Of a stretch of 64,000 nucleotides of DNA, positions 24,686 to 32,811 are shown one piece after another (positions within the stretch are counted from its first letter, which is position 1; the number at the start of each line of letters is the position of its first letter). The DNA is from Aeromonas sobria (GTDB lineage: Bacteria; Pseudomonadota; Gammaproteobacteria; Enterobacterales; Aeromonadaceae), in contig NZ_CDBW01000003.1 of the NCBI RefSeq assembly GCF_000820145.1, positions 1 to 64,000 on the forward strand, written 5' to 3'. The notes below the pieces were generated by a model. The model was not told the DNA's origin. It did not search any database and was given only the letters and a program-made list of their open reading frames with translations. The position numbers and the translations under genes were made by a program.

Positions 24686-26353
24686 ATGGCTCAATTTATT
24701 TACACCATGAACAGGGTTGGCAAGGTTGTGCCGCCCAAGCGTCATATCCTCAAGAACATCTCCTTGAGCTTCTTCCCGGGCGCCAAGATCGGCGTACTGG
24801 GTCTCAACGGTGCCGGTAAGTCCACCCTGCTGCGCATCATGGCGGGCATCGACACCGATATTGAAGGGGAAGCCCGTCCGCAACCCGGCATCAAGATCGG
24901 CTACCTGCCCCAGGAGCCCAAGCTGGATCCGGAGCAGACCGTGCGCGAAGCGGTCGAAGAGGCGATCGGCGAGGTGAAGCGCGCCATGGCCCGTCTCGAC
25001 GAGGTCTATGCGGCCTACGCCGATCCGGATGCGGATTTTGACAAACTGGCCCGCGAACAGGGCGAGCTGGAAGCCATCATCCAGGCTCAGGGTGGCCATA
25101 ACATGGAAAACCAGCTGGAGCGTGCGGCCGATGCCCTGCGCCTGCCAGCCTGGGACGCCAAGATCCAGCACCTCTCCGGTGGTGAGCGCCGCCGTGTGGC
25201 GCTGTGCCGTCTGCTGCTGGAAAAGCCGGACATGCTGCTGCTGGACGAACCGACCAACCACTTGGATGCGGAATCCGTGGCCTGGCTGGAGCGCTTCCTG
25301 CACGACTACGAAGGCACTGTGGTCGCCATCACCCACGACCGTTACTTCCTCGACAACGTAGCGGGCTGGATCCTGGAGCTGGACCGCGGCGAGGGTATCC
25401 CGTGGGAAGGCAACTACTCCTCCTGGCTGGAACAGAAGGACGCCCGTCTGGCGCAGGAAGCAAGTTCCGAAGCGGCCCGTCGCAAGTCCATCGAGAAAGA
25501 GCTGGAGTGGGTGCGTCAAAACCCGAAAGGCCGTCAGGCCAAGTCCAAAGCCCGTATGGCTCGCTTCGAAGAGCTCAACACCAACGACTACCAGAAGCGC
25601 AACGAGACCAACGAGCTGTTCATTCCGCCCGGACCGCGCCTCGGCGACAAGGTGCTGGAAGTGGCCAACCTGCGCAAATCCTACGGTGATCGGGTGTTGA
25701 TCGACGATCTGTCGTTTGCCATTCCGAAGGGGGCCATCGTCGGCATTATCGGTCCTAACGGTGCCGGTAAATCGACCCTGTTCCGCATGATGTCGGGTCA
25801 GGAGCAGCCGGATTCCGGCGCCATCACCCTGGGTGAAACCGTGGTGCTGGCTTCCGTGGATCAGTTCCGCGACAGCATGGATGACAAGAAGACGGTATTC
25901 GAAGAGGTCGCTGACGGTCAGGATATCCTGCGCATCGGCAACTACGAGTTCCCGAGCCGCGCCTATATCGGCCGCTTCAACTTCAAGGGTTCCGACCAGC
26001 AGAAGCGGGTTGGCGAACTCTCCGGTGGTGAGCGTGGTCGTCTGCATCTGGCCAAGCTGCTGCAGACCGGCGGCAACGTGCTGCTGCTGGATGAACCGAC
26101 CAACGATCTGGATATCGAAACCCTGCGCGCCCTCGAGAACGCCCTGCTGGAGTTCCCGGGTTGTGCCATGGTCATCTCCCACGACCGCTGGTTCCTCGAC
26201 CGTATTGCCACTCACATTCTGGATTATCAGGACGAGGGTAATATTGCCTTCTTCGAAGGTAACTTTACCGAATACGAAGAGTGGAAGAAGAAGACCTACG
26301 GCGCCGAGGCGATCCAGCCCCATCGCGCCAAGTACAAGCGCATCACCAAATAA
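24686..26353 (+). CDS. ettA: Energy-dependent translational throttle protein EttA (ABC-F)
   Basis: 555 residues, the standard EttA length. It is a cytoplasmic ribosome-binding ABC-F ATPase acting at the E site. ABC domain 1 has GLNGAGKSTLLR, LSGGERRRV and LLLDEPTNHLDAESV. The linker region (about 245-300) is rich in K/R/E. ABC domain 2 has GPNGAGKSTLFR, LSGGERGRLHLA and LLLDEPTNDLD. The arm insertion (MARLDEVYAAYADPDADFDKLA) that marks EttA lies at about 95-116. There are no membrane segments. It is monocistronic, closed by a strong terminator. Confidence 0.97.
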   Translation: MAQFIYTMNRVGKVVPPKRHILKNISLSFFPGAKIGVLGLNGAGKSTLLRIMAGIDTDIEGEARPQPGIKIGYLPQEPKLDPEQTVREAVEEAIGEVKRAMARLDEVYAAYADPDADFDKLAREQGELEAIIQAQGGHNMENQLERAADALRLPAWDAKIQHLSGGERRRVALCRLLLEKPDMLLLDEPTNHLDAESVAWLERFLHDYEGTVVAITHDRYFLDNVAGWILELDRGEGIPWEGNYSSWLEQKDARLAQEASSEAARRKSIEKELEWVRQNPKGRQAKSKARMARFEELNTNDYQKRNETNELFIPPGPRLGDKVLEVANLRKSYGDRVLIDDLSFAIPKGAIVGIIGPNGAGKSTLFRMMSGQEQPDSGAITLGETVVLASVDQFRDSMDDKKTVFEEVADGQDILRIGNYEFPSRAYIGRFNFKGSDQQKRVGELSGGERGRLHLAKLLQTGGNVLLLDEPTNDLDIETLRALENALLEFPGCAMVISHDRWFLDRIATHILDYQDEGNIAFFEGNFTEYEEWKKKTYGAEAIQPHRAKYKRITK

Positions 26354-26371
26354 GGCTGACTGCGTCGTGTT

Positions 26372-26393
26372 AAGGGGAGCTTCGGCTCCCCTT
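26372..26393 (+). terminator. Terminator of ettA
   Basis: Stem AAGGGGAGC / GCTCCCCTT with a TTCG tetraloop is followed by TCTATTTCCTTTT, 18 bp after the stop. Confidence 0.88.
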
Positions 26394-26449
26394 TCTATTT
26401 CCTTTTAGCTTACAATCCAAGACGGATGCCTTTGCATGGATGTAGCAAG

Positions 26450-26779
26450 ATGACGACCCCCATAGAGAAAAAACTGACCATCCAGATCCGGGTTGAACCG
26501 GGTTGCCTCGGGCCGGATGGCAAGGAGCACATAGAGACCTTCTGTGCCGCTGCCGCCAAGATTTTTGCCGCCGTGGATCCCGAGCTGGTGAGCTGGATGC
26601 TGCTCCCCCGCTACGACAAGCAGCTGCCGGAGCAGGAGTTCTTTATCGAGGGGCGCAAGCTGACCGAAGAGCAGGCCAGCCTGTTTCTGCGCCGCTTCGG
26701 CCGCGAACTCGGTGAGGTACAAGACCGGCTCGACTCGGTACTGGCCCAACTGGTGGAGCGTTACTTCAAAACCCTCTAA
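26450..26779 (+). CDS. Conserved small cytoplasmic protein, unrecognised
   Basis: 109 residues, charged, without signal or membrane segments. It begins MTTPIEKKLTIQIRVEPG and ends LVERYFKTL. A beta-type N-terminus is followed by helices (about 60-105, EEQASLFLRRFGRELGEVQDRLDSVLAQL). GC use and codon choice match the neighbours, so it is likely a real gene. The ATG at 26450 is preferred over that at 26426 because GGA lies upstream and the extra residues look random. It sits between two terminators, hence monocistronic. No domain was recognised. Confidence 0.75.
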   Translation: MTTPIEKKLTIQIRVEPGCLGPDGKEHIETFCAAAAKIFAAVDPELVSWMLLPRYDKQLPEQEFFIEGRKLTEEQASLFLRRFGRELGEVQDRLDSVLAQLVERYFKTL

Positions 26780-26828
26780 TACCCGATTTTGGCTTCCGAT
26801 AAAACATTCTCGATAGCAAGTTGTTGAT

Positions 26829-26856
26829 AAAAGGTTCTCTGGTGAGAACCTTTTTT
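26829..26856 (+). terminator. Terminator after the 109-residue protein gene
   Basis: Stem AAGGTTCTC / GAGAACCTT with a TGGT loop has AA before it and TTTT after it, about 50 bp after the stop. The A/T flanks make it potentially bidirectional. Confidence 0.88.
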
Positions 26857-26866
26857 GCTGTTCAAA

Positions 26867-26882
26867 AAGCAAACGTTTTAAT
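26867..26882. promoter_or_regulatory. PurR-like operator upstream of adeP
   Basis: AAGCAAACGTTTTAAT fits the PurR palindrome (AnGCAAACGnTTnCnT) at every constrained position except one C. It lies 195 bp upstream of the adenine permease start. In E. coli, purine-transport genes belong to the PurR regulon, so purine repression of this gene is expected. The operator call is from sequence; the regulon membership is inference. Confidence 0.6.
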
Positions 26883-27076
26883 TTTTACCCTATTCATTGA
26901 TCTGCCTCGCAGATCCAGGGTTTGTAAACGGCGCCGCCTGTGTAAAAATGTGCGCACTGTCACGGTATCAGGACGAGCTTGGTTACTTAACCACCAAGAT
27001 CAGGGCAATTTACCCCGCATGGATGGAATAGCCCGGTCCCCTGCTGCTTATTTCACGTCACCTATTGGAATCCAAC

Positions 27077-28420
27077 ATGAACCAACAACACCAAGCTGCC
27101 AACCAGGCCGCCGGGCAAGGATTGCTTGAGCGCCTGTTTGCCCTGCAAGGCCATGGCACCAATGCCCGCACCGAAGTGATCGCCGGCATCACCACCTTTC
27201 TGACCATGGTCTATATCGTGTTCGTCAACCCGCAGATCCTCTCTGCTGCGGGCATGGACACCCAGGCGGTGTTCGTCACCACCTGCCTCATTGCCGGTAT
27301 CGGCAGCATCCTGATGGGCCTGTTGGCCAACCTGCCCATCGCCCTGGCCCCCGCCATGGGCCTCAACGCCTTCTTCGCCTTCGTGGTAGTCGCCGGTATG
27401 GGTTACTCCTGGCAAGTGGGCATGGGCACCATCTTCTGGGGTGCCATGGGTCTGCTGATCCTCACCCTGCTGCGGGTGCGCTACTGGCTGATCGGCAACA
27501 TCCCGCTCACCCTGCGGGTCGGCATCACCGCCGGTATCGGTCTGCTGATCGCCCTGCTCGGCCTGCACAACGCCGGGATCGTGGTCGCTAGCCCCGCAAC
27601 TATGGTGACCGTGGGCAACCTCACCTCCCTGCCCTGCCTGCTGGGGCTGCTTGGCTTCTTTATCATCTGTATCTTCTCCGCCCGTGGCGTCCACTCTGCC
27701 GTGTTGATCGCCATTGTGGTCACCACGGGTCTGGGCTGGCTGTTTGGCGATGTCACCTTCAAGGGCTTTGTCTCCATGCCCCCCAGCATAGAGCCGGTGT
27801 TCGGCCAGCTGGATCTGATGGGATCGCTGGATATCAGCCTCGCCGGGATCATCTTCTCCTTTATGCTGGTCAACCTGTTCGACTCTTCCGGCACCCTGAT
27901 TGGCGTCACCAACCGCGCCAAGCTGGCCGATGATCGCGGCCACTTCCCGCGCATGAAACAGGCGCTGATGGTCGATAGCGTCAGCTCCGTCGGCGGCGCT
28001 TTCATGGGTACCTCCTCGGTCACCGCCTTTATCGAGAGCAGCTCCGGCGTCGCCGTCGGCGGTCGCACCGGCCTCACTGCTATCGTGGCTGGCGTCCTGT
28101 TCCTGCTGGCGATCTTCTTCTCCCCGGTTGCTGCCATGGTGCCGGCCTATGCCGCCGCTGGCGCCCTCATCTACGTGGGCGTGCTGATGTGCTCCGAGCT
28201 GACCCGGGTGAAGTGGGAAGATCTGACCGAAGCGGTACCGGCCTTCATGACCGCCGTCATGATGCCGTTCAGCTTCTCCATCACCGAGGGGATCGCCATC
28301 GGCTTTATCTCCTACTGCGTGATGAAGGCTGGCACCGGCCGCTGGCGCGAGATCAACCCCTGCGTGCTGGTGGTTGCCCTGCTGTTCGTGCTCAAGTTCG
28401 TCTGGGTCGACAGCCACTAA
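27077..28420 (+). CDS. adeP: Adenine permease, NCS2 family (AdeP/PurP-like)
   Basis: 447 residues with 12-14 membrane helices. The sequence follows E. coli AdeP closely from the N-terminus: GLLERLF, HGTNARTEVIAGITTFLTM, NPQILSAAGMD, NLPIALAPAMGLNAFFAFVV (substrate-binding helix), FDSSGTLIGVT and GTSSVTAFIESSSGVAVGGRTG. It is a proton-coupled adenine uptake system of the inner membrane. ATG 27077 is preferred over a TTG four codons upstream. The gene is monocistronic, with a PurR-like site upstream and a terminator downstream. The paralogue AdeQ is an alternative name. Confidence 0.92.
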   Translation: MNQQHQAANQAAGQGLLERLFALQGHGTNARTEVIAGITTFLTMVYIVFVNPQILSAAGMDTQAVFVTTCLIAGIGSILMGLLANLPIALAPAMGLNAFFAFVVVAGMGYSWQVGMGTIFWGAMGLLILTLLRVRYWLIGNIPLTLRVGITAGIGLLIALLGLHNAGIVVASPATMVTVGNLTSLPCLLGLLGFFIICIFSARGVHSAVLIAIVVTTGLGWLFGDVTFKGFVSMPPSIEPVFGQLDLMGSLDISLAGIIFSFMLVNLFDSSGTLIGVTNRAKLADDRGHFPRMKQALMVDSVSSVGGAFMGTSSVTAFIESSSGVAVGGRTGLTAIVAGVLFLLAIFFSPVAAMVPAYAAAGALIYVGVLMCSELTRVKWEDLTEAVPAFMTAVMMPFSFSITEGIAIGFISYCVMKAGTGRWREINPCVLVVALLFVLKFVWVDSH

Positions 28421-28437
28421 GCCGCTGTTCCACCAAT

Positions 28438-28470
28438 AAAATGGGCCTCCGATATCGGGGGCCCATTTTT
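28438..28470 (+). terminator. Terminator of adeP
   Basis: Outer stem AAAATGGGCC / GGCCCATTTT with an inner CCGATATCGG hairpin is followed by a T-run, 17 bp after the stop. Confidence 0.85.
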
Positions 28471-28581
28471 ATAACCGGGGTTAAAAAGGGTGGCAGCGCA
28501 ACGCTCACCCCGTCAGGTAAAACTGTTAACATGGCTGTCGATATCCAGAAAATGTCCATCACCATCCAGCAAGGAGCCAGG

Positions 28582-29028
28582 ATGCAGAACAGAGAAGAGC
28601 AGTTTCAATTCGAGATCAGTGACGACAAGGGTCGGCTCGACCTGCCGCTGATCCACCGCTTTTTATCGGAAGAGGCCTACTGGTGCCGGGGCATTCCCCA
28701 CAGCACTGTGGTGCGGGCCATCAACCACTCCCTCTGCGTTGGCGGCTATGTCGACGGTCAGCAGGTCGCCTTCGCCCGGGTCATCACCGACAAGGCCACC
28801 TTCGGCTATCTGGCCGATGTATTCGTGCTGCCTGAGTATCGCGGCCGCGGCTACAGCAAGGCGCTGATGGCGGCCATTGTCGACCATCCCGAGCTGCAGG
28901 GATTGCGGCGTCTCGCCCTCGCCACCTCCGATGCCCACGGCCTCTATGCCGGTTTTGGCTTTGCGCCGCCCGCTAACCCGGACAGCCTGATGGAGATCTA
29001 CCACCCCGCCATCTACCAGCGCACCTGA
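28582..29028 (+). CDS. GNAT-family N-acetyltransferase
   Basis: 148 residues. The acetyl-CoA-binding motif is VFVLPEYRGRGYSKALM (about 85-101), and the C-terminal GLYAGFGFAPP is typical. The N-terminal AYWCRGIPHSTVVRAINHSLC is characteristic of a small GNAT subgroup with unknown substrate. ATG 28582 follows AAGGAGCCAGG at good spacing, so upstream in-frame starts are rejected. It is a single gene between adeP and glnE. Confidence 0.9.
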   Translation: MQNREEQFQFEISDDKGRLDLPLIHRFLSEEAYWCRGIPHSTVVRAINHSLCVGGYVDGQQVAFARVITDKATFGYLADVFVLPEYRGRGYSKALMAAIVDHPELQGLRRLALATSDAHGLYAGFGFAPPANPDSLMEIYHPAIYQRT

Positions 29029-29187
29029 ATGGCTGGCAGCCAATAATTCCCGCCGGATCATGCTTCTCGTCCCTGCGCTGTGACGCGGGGGCCTGACAGT
29101 GCTAGATTGGCAGCCACCATTTTGAACCGGCAGTTTCGTTAACCCCGTATCGTTAACCACCTGTCGTGAACCACAAGGACGGCAACC

Positions 29188-32097
29188 GTGGCCCAGCATT
29201 TTGCTTCTCCCTCAGCATCAATCTCCGCATCAATCTCCCCATCTATCACCGCTTTCCCGCCCTTGCTGCAAGAACAGGCCGAACGCCAGTGGCAGCGGCT
29301 GGTCGAGCTGGCCCCTGACTATGGCAACCAGCCCGAGCCGGTGCGCAACACTCTGCTGACCCTGCTTGGCCTCTCCGATTTTGTCGCCGACTCTCTCTTC
29401 AAACAGCCGGAATTGCTGACCGAACTGCTCGCCTCCGGAGATCTGGATCGGGCCGAACGCTGGCCCGCCTACCAGCAGGATTTGACCGCCCTGCTCGCCG
29501 AGGTGAGTGATGAAGAGGCGCTCAAGCGCATCCTGCGCCAGTTCCGCCGCAGCCGCATGCTGGTGATCGCCTGGCGCGAGCTGCTGGGCCATTCCGCGGT
29601 GGAAGAGAGCTTTATCCATCTGACCAAACTGGCGGATGCCCTCATCTGCTCAGCCCGCGACTGGCTCTACGCCAAACAGTGCAGCGAGCTGGGCACCCCG
29701 ATGGATGGCGACGGCAACCCGCAGCCGCTGCTGATCCTCGGCATGGGCAAGCTCGGCGGTGGCGAGCTCAACTTCTCCTCGGACATCGATCTTATCTTCA
29801 CCTTCCCCGAGAACGGCTACACGGTCGGCGGACGGCGGGAACTCGCCAATCAGCCCTTCTTCATCAAGCTCGGCCAGCGCATCATCAACGCCCTCCACCA
29901 GCCGACTCAGGATGGTCAGGTGTTCCGGGTCGATATGCGGCTGCGTCCCTTTGGCGATGCGGGGCCGCTCGCCATCTCCTTTGCCGCCATGGAGGATTAC
30001 TACCAGCACCACGGTCGCAACTGGGAGCGCTACGCCATGGTCAAGGCGCGGGTACTGGGGCCCCAGTGCGAGCACGCGGTGGAGCTGGCCGAGATGCTGC
30101 GCCCCTTCGTGTTTCGCCGCTATATCGACTTCGGCGTCATCGATGGCCTGCGCCAGATGAAGGCGATGATCGCCGCCGAGGTGCGCCGCAAGGGGCTTGA
30201 GGGCAACATCAAGCTGGGCGCCGGTGGCATCCGTGAAGTGGAGTTTATCGCCCAGGCGCTGCAACTCATTCGCGGTGGTCGTGAACCGGCGCTGCGAGTG
30301 CGTCATCTGCCGGAGGCGCTGGCCGCCATCGCCCAGTGCGGCGCCCTCGAATCAACCCATTGCGACCGCCTGCTGGATGCCTATCGCTTCCTGCGCCGGG
30401 TCGAAAACATCCTGCAGGAGATCGGCGATCAGCAGACCCAGACCCTGCCGACCGAAGAGCGGGATCGCCAGCGGCTGATCGCCGCTCTGGGTTTTGCCAA
30501 CTGGGACGCCTTTATGGCTCATCTGGATGAGGAGATGGCCGCCGTCCACCAAGAGTTCGCCGCCGTGGTGGGGGAAGAGAAAGAGGCCCCCGCCCATCTG
30601 GAGCAGCTCTGGCTCGATCTGTGGCGCACCGAGCTAGATGCCGCCGAGCTGGAAAAACTGCTGACCACGCAGGGGGTGGCAGAGCCCGCCCCGCTCTGCG
30701 CCGCGCTGCTGCGCTTCAAGGAGGAGTACAAGCGCCGTCAGGTGGGCCCGCAGGGGCGCATCGCGCTGGACTGGTTGATGCCGGAGCTGCTGCGGTTGGT
30801 GGTGGCCAGCGAGCAACCCGCCCGCCTGTTCGAGCGGGTGTGCGCGCTGCTGACCCGCATCTTCACCCGCAGCGCCTATCTGCAACTGCTGGCGGAAAAC
30901 CCGGCTGCATTGCGCCAGCTGGTGCGGCTGTGCGATGCCAGCCATCTGGTGAGCGAACAGCTGGCCCGCTACCCCATCCTGCTGGACGAGCTGCTCGATC
31001 CCCAACACCTCTACCACCCCACCCCGCTCGATCAGTACAAGCCCCAGCTGCGCCAGTTCCTGCTGCGCATCCCCGAAGAGGACGTGGAGCAGCAGATGGA
31101 GGCGCTGCGCCAGTTCAAGCAGGTGCAGCTGCTGCGCATCGTGGCGGCCGACATCGCCGGCGCCCTGCCGCTGATGAAGGTGAGCGACCACCTCACCTGG
31201 CTGGCGGAGGCGATCACCGAAGAGGTGGTCAATCAGGCGTGGGCCCAGATGAGCGAGCGCTACGGGGTGCCGCCCGAGGTGGCGGTGAGCGGCCAGCGCG
31301 GCTTTGCGGTGGTGGCCTATGGCAAGCTGGGCGGTATCGAGCTCGGCTACGGCTCCGATCTCGATCTGGTGTTCCTGCACGGTGGCGACCCCAACAGCTA
31401 CACCGACGGCCGCAAGCCCATCGACAGCCGCCAGTTCTACCTGCGCCTGGCCCAACGGATCCTGCACCTGTTCAGCACCCGTACCCCGTCCGGCATCCTC
31501 TACGAGATCGATATGCGACTGCGCCCCTCCGGCGACTCCGGCCTGCTGGTGTCGTCGCTGTCGGCCTATGAGCAATACCAGCAAAACGAGGCGTGGACCT
31601 GGGAGCATCAGGCACTGGTGCGGGCCCGCCCTATCTATGGCGATGACGCCATCGTCGCCGAGTTTGCCCGCATCCGCCGCGATGTGTTGGCCAAGGAGCG
31701 GGAGCTGCCGACTTTGGCCCGCGAGGTGCGCGAGATGCGCCACAAGATGCGGGATCACCTGCTCAAAGCGGGCGCAGGGGAGTTCGACCTCAAGCAATCC
31801 GCCGGTGGCATGGTGGATATCGAGTTTATCGCCCAGTATCTGGTGCTGGCCTACGCAGCTAGCGAACCGGATGCCCTCACCCGCTGGTCCGATAACGTGC
31901 GCATCTTCGATGAGTGCGTGATGGCGGGGGTACTGACGCTGGAGCAGGCTGAGGGGCTCAAGCACGCCTATCTGGAGATCCGCAACCTCGGTCATCGCCT
32001 CAACCTCTCGGAGATCTCCCGCAAGGTGAGCGACGATCAGCTGCAGAACGAACGCAGCCATGTGCTCGGCGTCTGGCAAAAGCTGCTGGGGGAGTAA
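29188..32097 (+). CDS. glnE: Bifunctional glutamine synthetase adenylyltransferase/adenylyl-removing enzyme
   Basis: 969 residues, the usual GlnE size. It adds and removes AMP on glutamine synthetase in response to PII and glutamine. There are two nucleotidyltransferase domains: the N-terminal deadenylylase has GMGKLGGGELNFSSDIDLIF (about 181-200) and the C-terminal adenylylase has AYGKLGGIELGYGSDLDLVF (about 710-730). Each is followed by a helical regulatory domain (GAGGIREVEFIAQ and SAGGMVDIEFIAQ). GTG 29188 has AAGGAC upstream. It is monocistronic here. Confidence 0.97.
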   Translation: MAQHFASPSASISASISPSITAFPPLLQEQAERQWQRLVELAPDYGNQPEPVRNTLLTLLGLSDFVADSLFKQPELLTELLASGDLDRAERWPAYQQDLTALLAEVSDEEALKRILRQFRRSRMLVIAWRELLGHSAVEESFIHLTKLADALICSARDWLYAKQCSELGTPMDGDGNPQPLLILGMGKLGGGELNFSSDIDLIFTFPENGYTVGGRRELANQPFFIKLGQRIINALHQPTQDGQVFRVDMRLRPFGDAGPLAISFAAMEDYYQHHGRNWERYAMVKARVLGPQCEHAVELAEMLRPFVFRRYIDFGVIDGLRQMKAMIAAEVRRKGLEGNIKLGAGGIREVEFIAQALQLIRGGREPALRVRHLPEALAAIAQCGALESTHCDRLLDAYRFLRRVENILQEIGDQQTQTLPTEERDRQRLIAALGFANWDAFMAHLDEEMAAVHQEFAAVVGEEKEAPAHLEQLWLDLWRTELDAAELEKLLTTQGVAEPAPLCAALLRFKEEYKRRQVGPQGRIALDWLMPELLRLVVASEQPARLFERVCALLTRIFTRSAYLQLLAENPAALRQLVRLCDASHLVSEQLARYPILLDELLDPQHLYHPTPLDQYKPQLRQFLLRIPEEDVEQQMEALRQFKQVQLLRIVAADIAGALPLMKVSDHLTWLAEAITEEVVNQAWAQMSERYGVPPEVAVSGQRGFAVVAYGKLGGIELGYGSDLDLVFLHGGDPNSYTDGRKPIDSRQFYLRLAQRILHLFSTRTPSGILYEIDMRLRPSGDSGLLVSSLSAYEQYQQNEAWTWEHQALVRARPIYGDDAIVAEFARIRRDVLAKERELPTLAREVREMRHKMRDHLLKAGAGEFDLKQSAGGMVDIEFIAQYLVLAYAASEPDALTRWSDNVRIFDECVMAGVLTLEQAEGLKHAYLEIRNLGHRLNLSEISRKVSDDQLQNERSHVLGVWQKLLGE

Positions 32098-32117
32098 TTC
32101 CCGCCGACAGCAATGAA

Positions 32118-32152
32118 AAGGGGCCCGCCTGAATCACTTCAGGCGGGCCCTT
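32118..32152. terminator. Bidirectional terminator between glnE and acetyltransferase
   Basis: A long perfect stem GGGCCCGCCTGAA / TTCAGGCGGGCCC with a TCAC loop has AAAAG on the left and TTCTCTT on the right. It serves convergent glnE (plus) and the GNAT gene (minus). Confidence 0.9.
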
Positions 32153-32185
32153 CTCTTATTGGCAAAGCGGCGTCCGTACGGTTGC

Positions 32186-32716
32186 TCAGCCGTGATCCAT
32201 CACCGTCTCCACCAGCATCTGGTTGAAGCACAAGTAATCTTCCTCCTCGAGAGGCGCCGGATAGCTCAGCATCCGCAGGGCATGGCCCTCGTAGTCAGGC
32301 TGATAAGGCGGGTGCACATGGGCATAATCGTTGAGGCAAAAGCCCAGCCCCTGATAGAAACGCAGGCGGCGAATGGCAATCTCATCCTCTGGCGGATCGA
32401 TCTCGAGAATGACGGTTTTTCCCGCCTGTTCGCAAAATTCGGCCAGCAGACGGCTGCCGTAGTTGCGGCCACGGAGCGCCGGGTTGATGGCCAGATGTTC
32501 GATATAGATCTGCTCACCGCAGGCCCACCAGAAGATGAAGCCGAGCAGCTGGCCGTCCTGATAAAAGATCTGGCAGTGATAGCGAGGATCCCGCATCTTC
32601 TGCGACTGATGCTGTGACTGGCGCTGCTCGTAGCGGGGAAAACTCTCCCCATAGATCTGCCAGACCAGCGGCCACGCCGGATGGTTTATCTCTCTAATCA
32701 CTTCACTTTCAATCAT
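32186..32716 (-). CDS. GNAT-family N-acetyltransferase
   Basis: 176 residues. The core strand-turn-helix is YIEHLAINPALRGRNYGSRLLAEF (about 71-94), with the RGRNYG acetyl-CoA loop. FYQGLGFCLND follows at about 119-130. Substrate unknown. Its terminator is shared with glnE. It does not resemble the other GNAT at 28582 beyond the family fold. Confidence 0.9.
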   Translation of the reverse strand: MIESEVIREINHPAWPLVWQIYGESFPRYEQRQSQHQSQKMRDPRYHCQIFYQDGQLLGFIFWWACGEQIYIEHLAINPALRGRNYGSRLLAEFCEQAGKTVILEIDPPEDEIAIRRLRFYQGLGFCLNDYAHVHPPYQPDYEGHALRMLSYPAPLEEEDYLCFNQMLVETVMDHG

Positions 32717-32811
32717 CAGGACTACCTCTTATTCATTTATCGGAATCTTCATCTATACATGAAAAGTTCTGCCACATCATCCTCTGAGTAAATAACAGCC
32801 AGGTTCCCGGA

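Noticed and set aside
24641..26323. 560-codon antisense ORF covering ettA
   Set aside because: Shadow frame; the sense frame has all ABC-F motifs.
27062..28417. 451-codon antisense ORF covering adeP
   Set aside because: Shadow of a GC-rich gene; the product is His/Gly/Glu-rich with no domain, while the sense frame is a clear permease.
30634..32079. 481-codon antisense ORF inside glnE
   Set aside because: Shadow frame; His/Leu/Gln-rich, with both GlnE domains intact on the sense strand.
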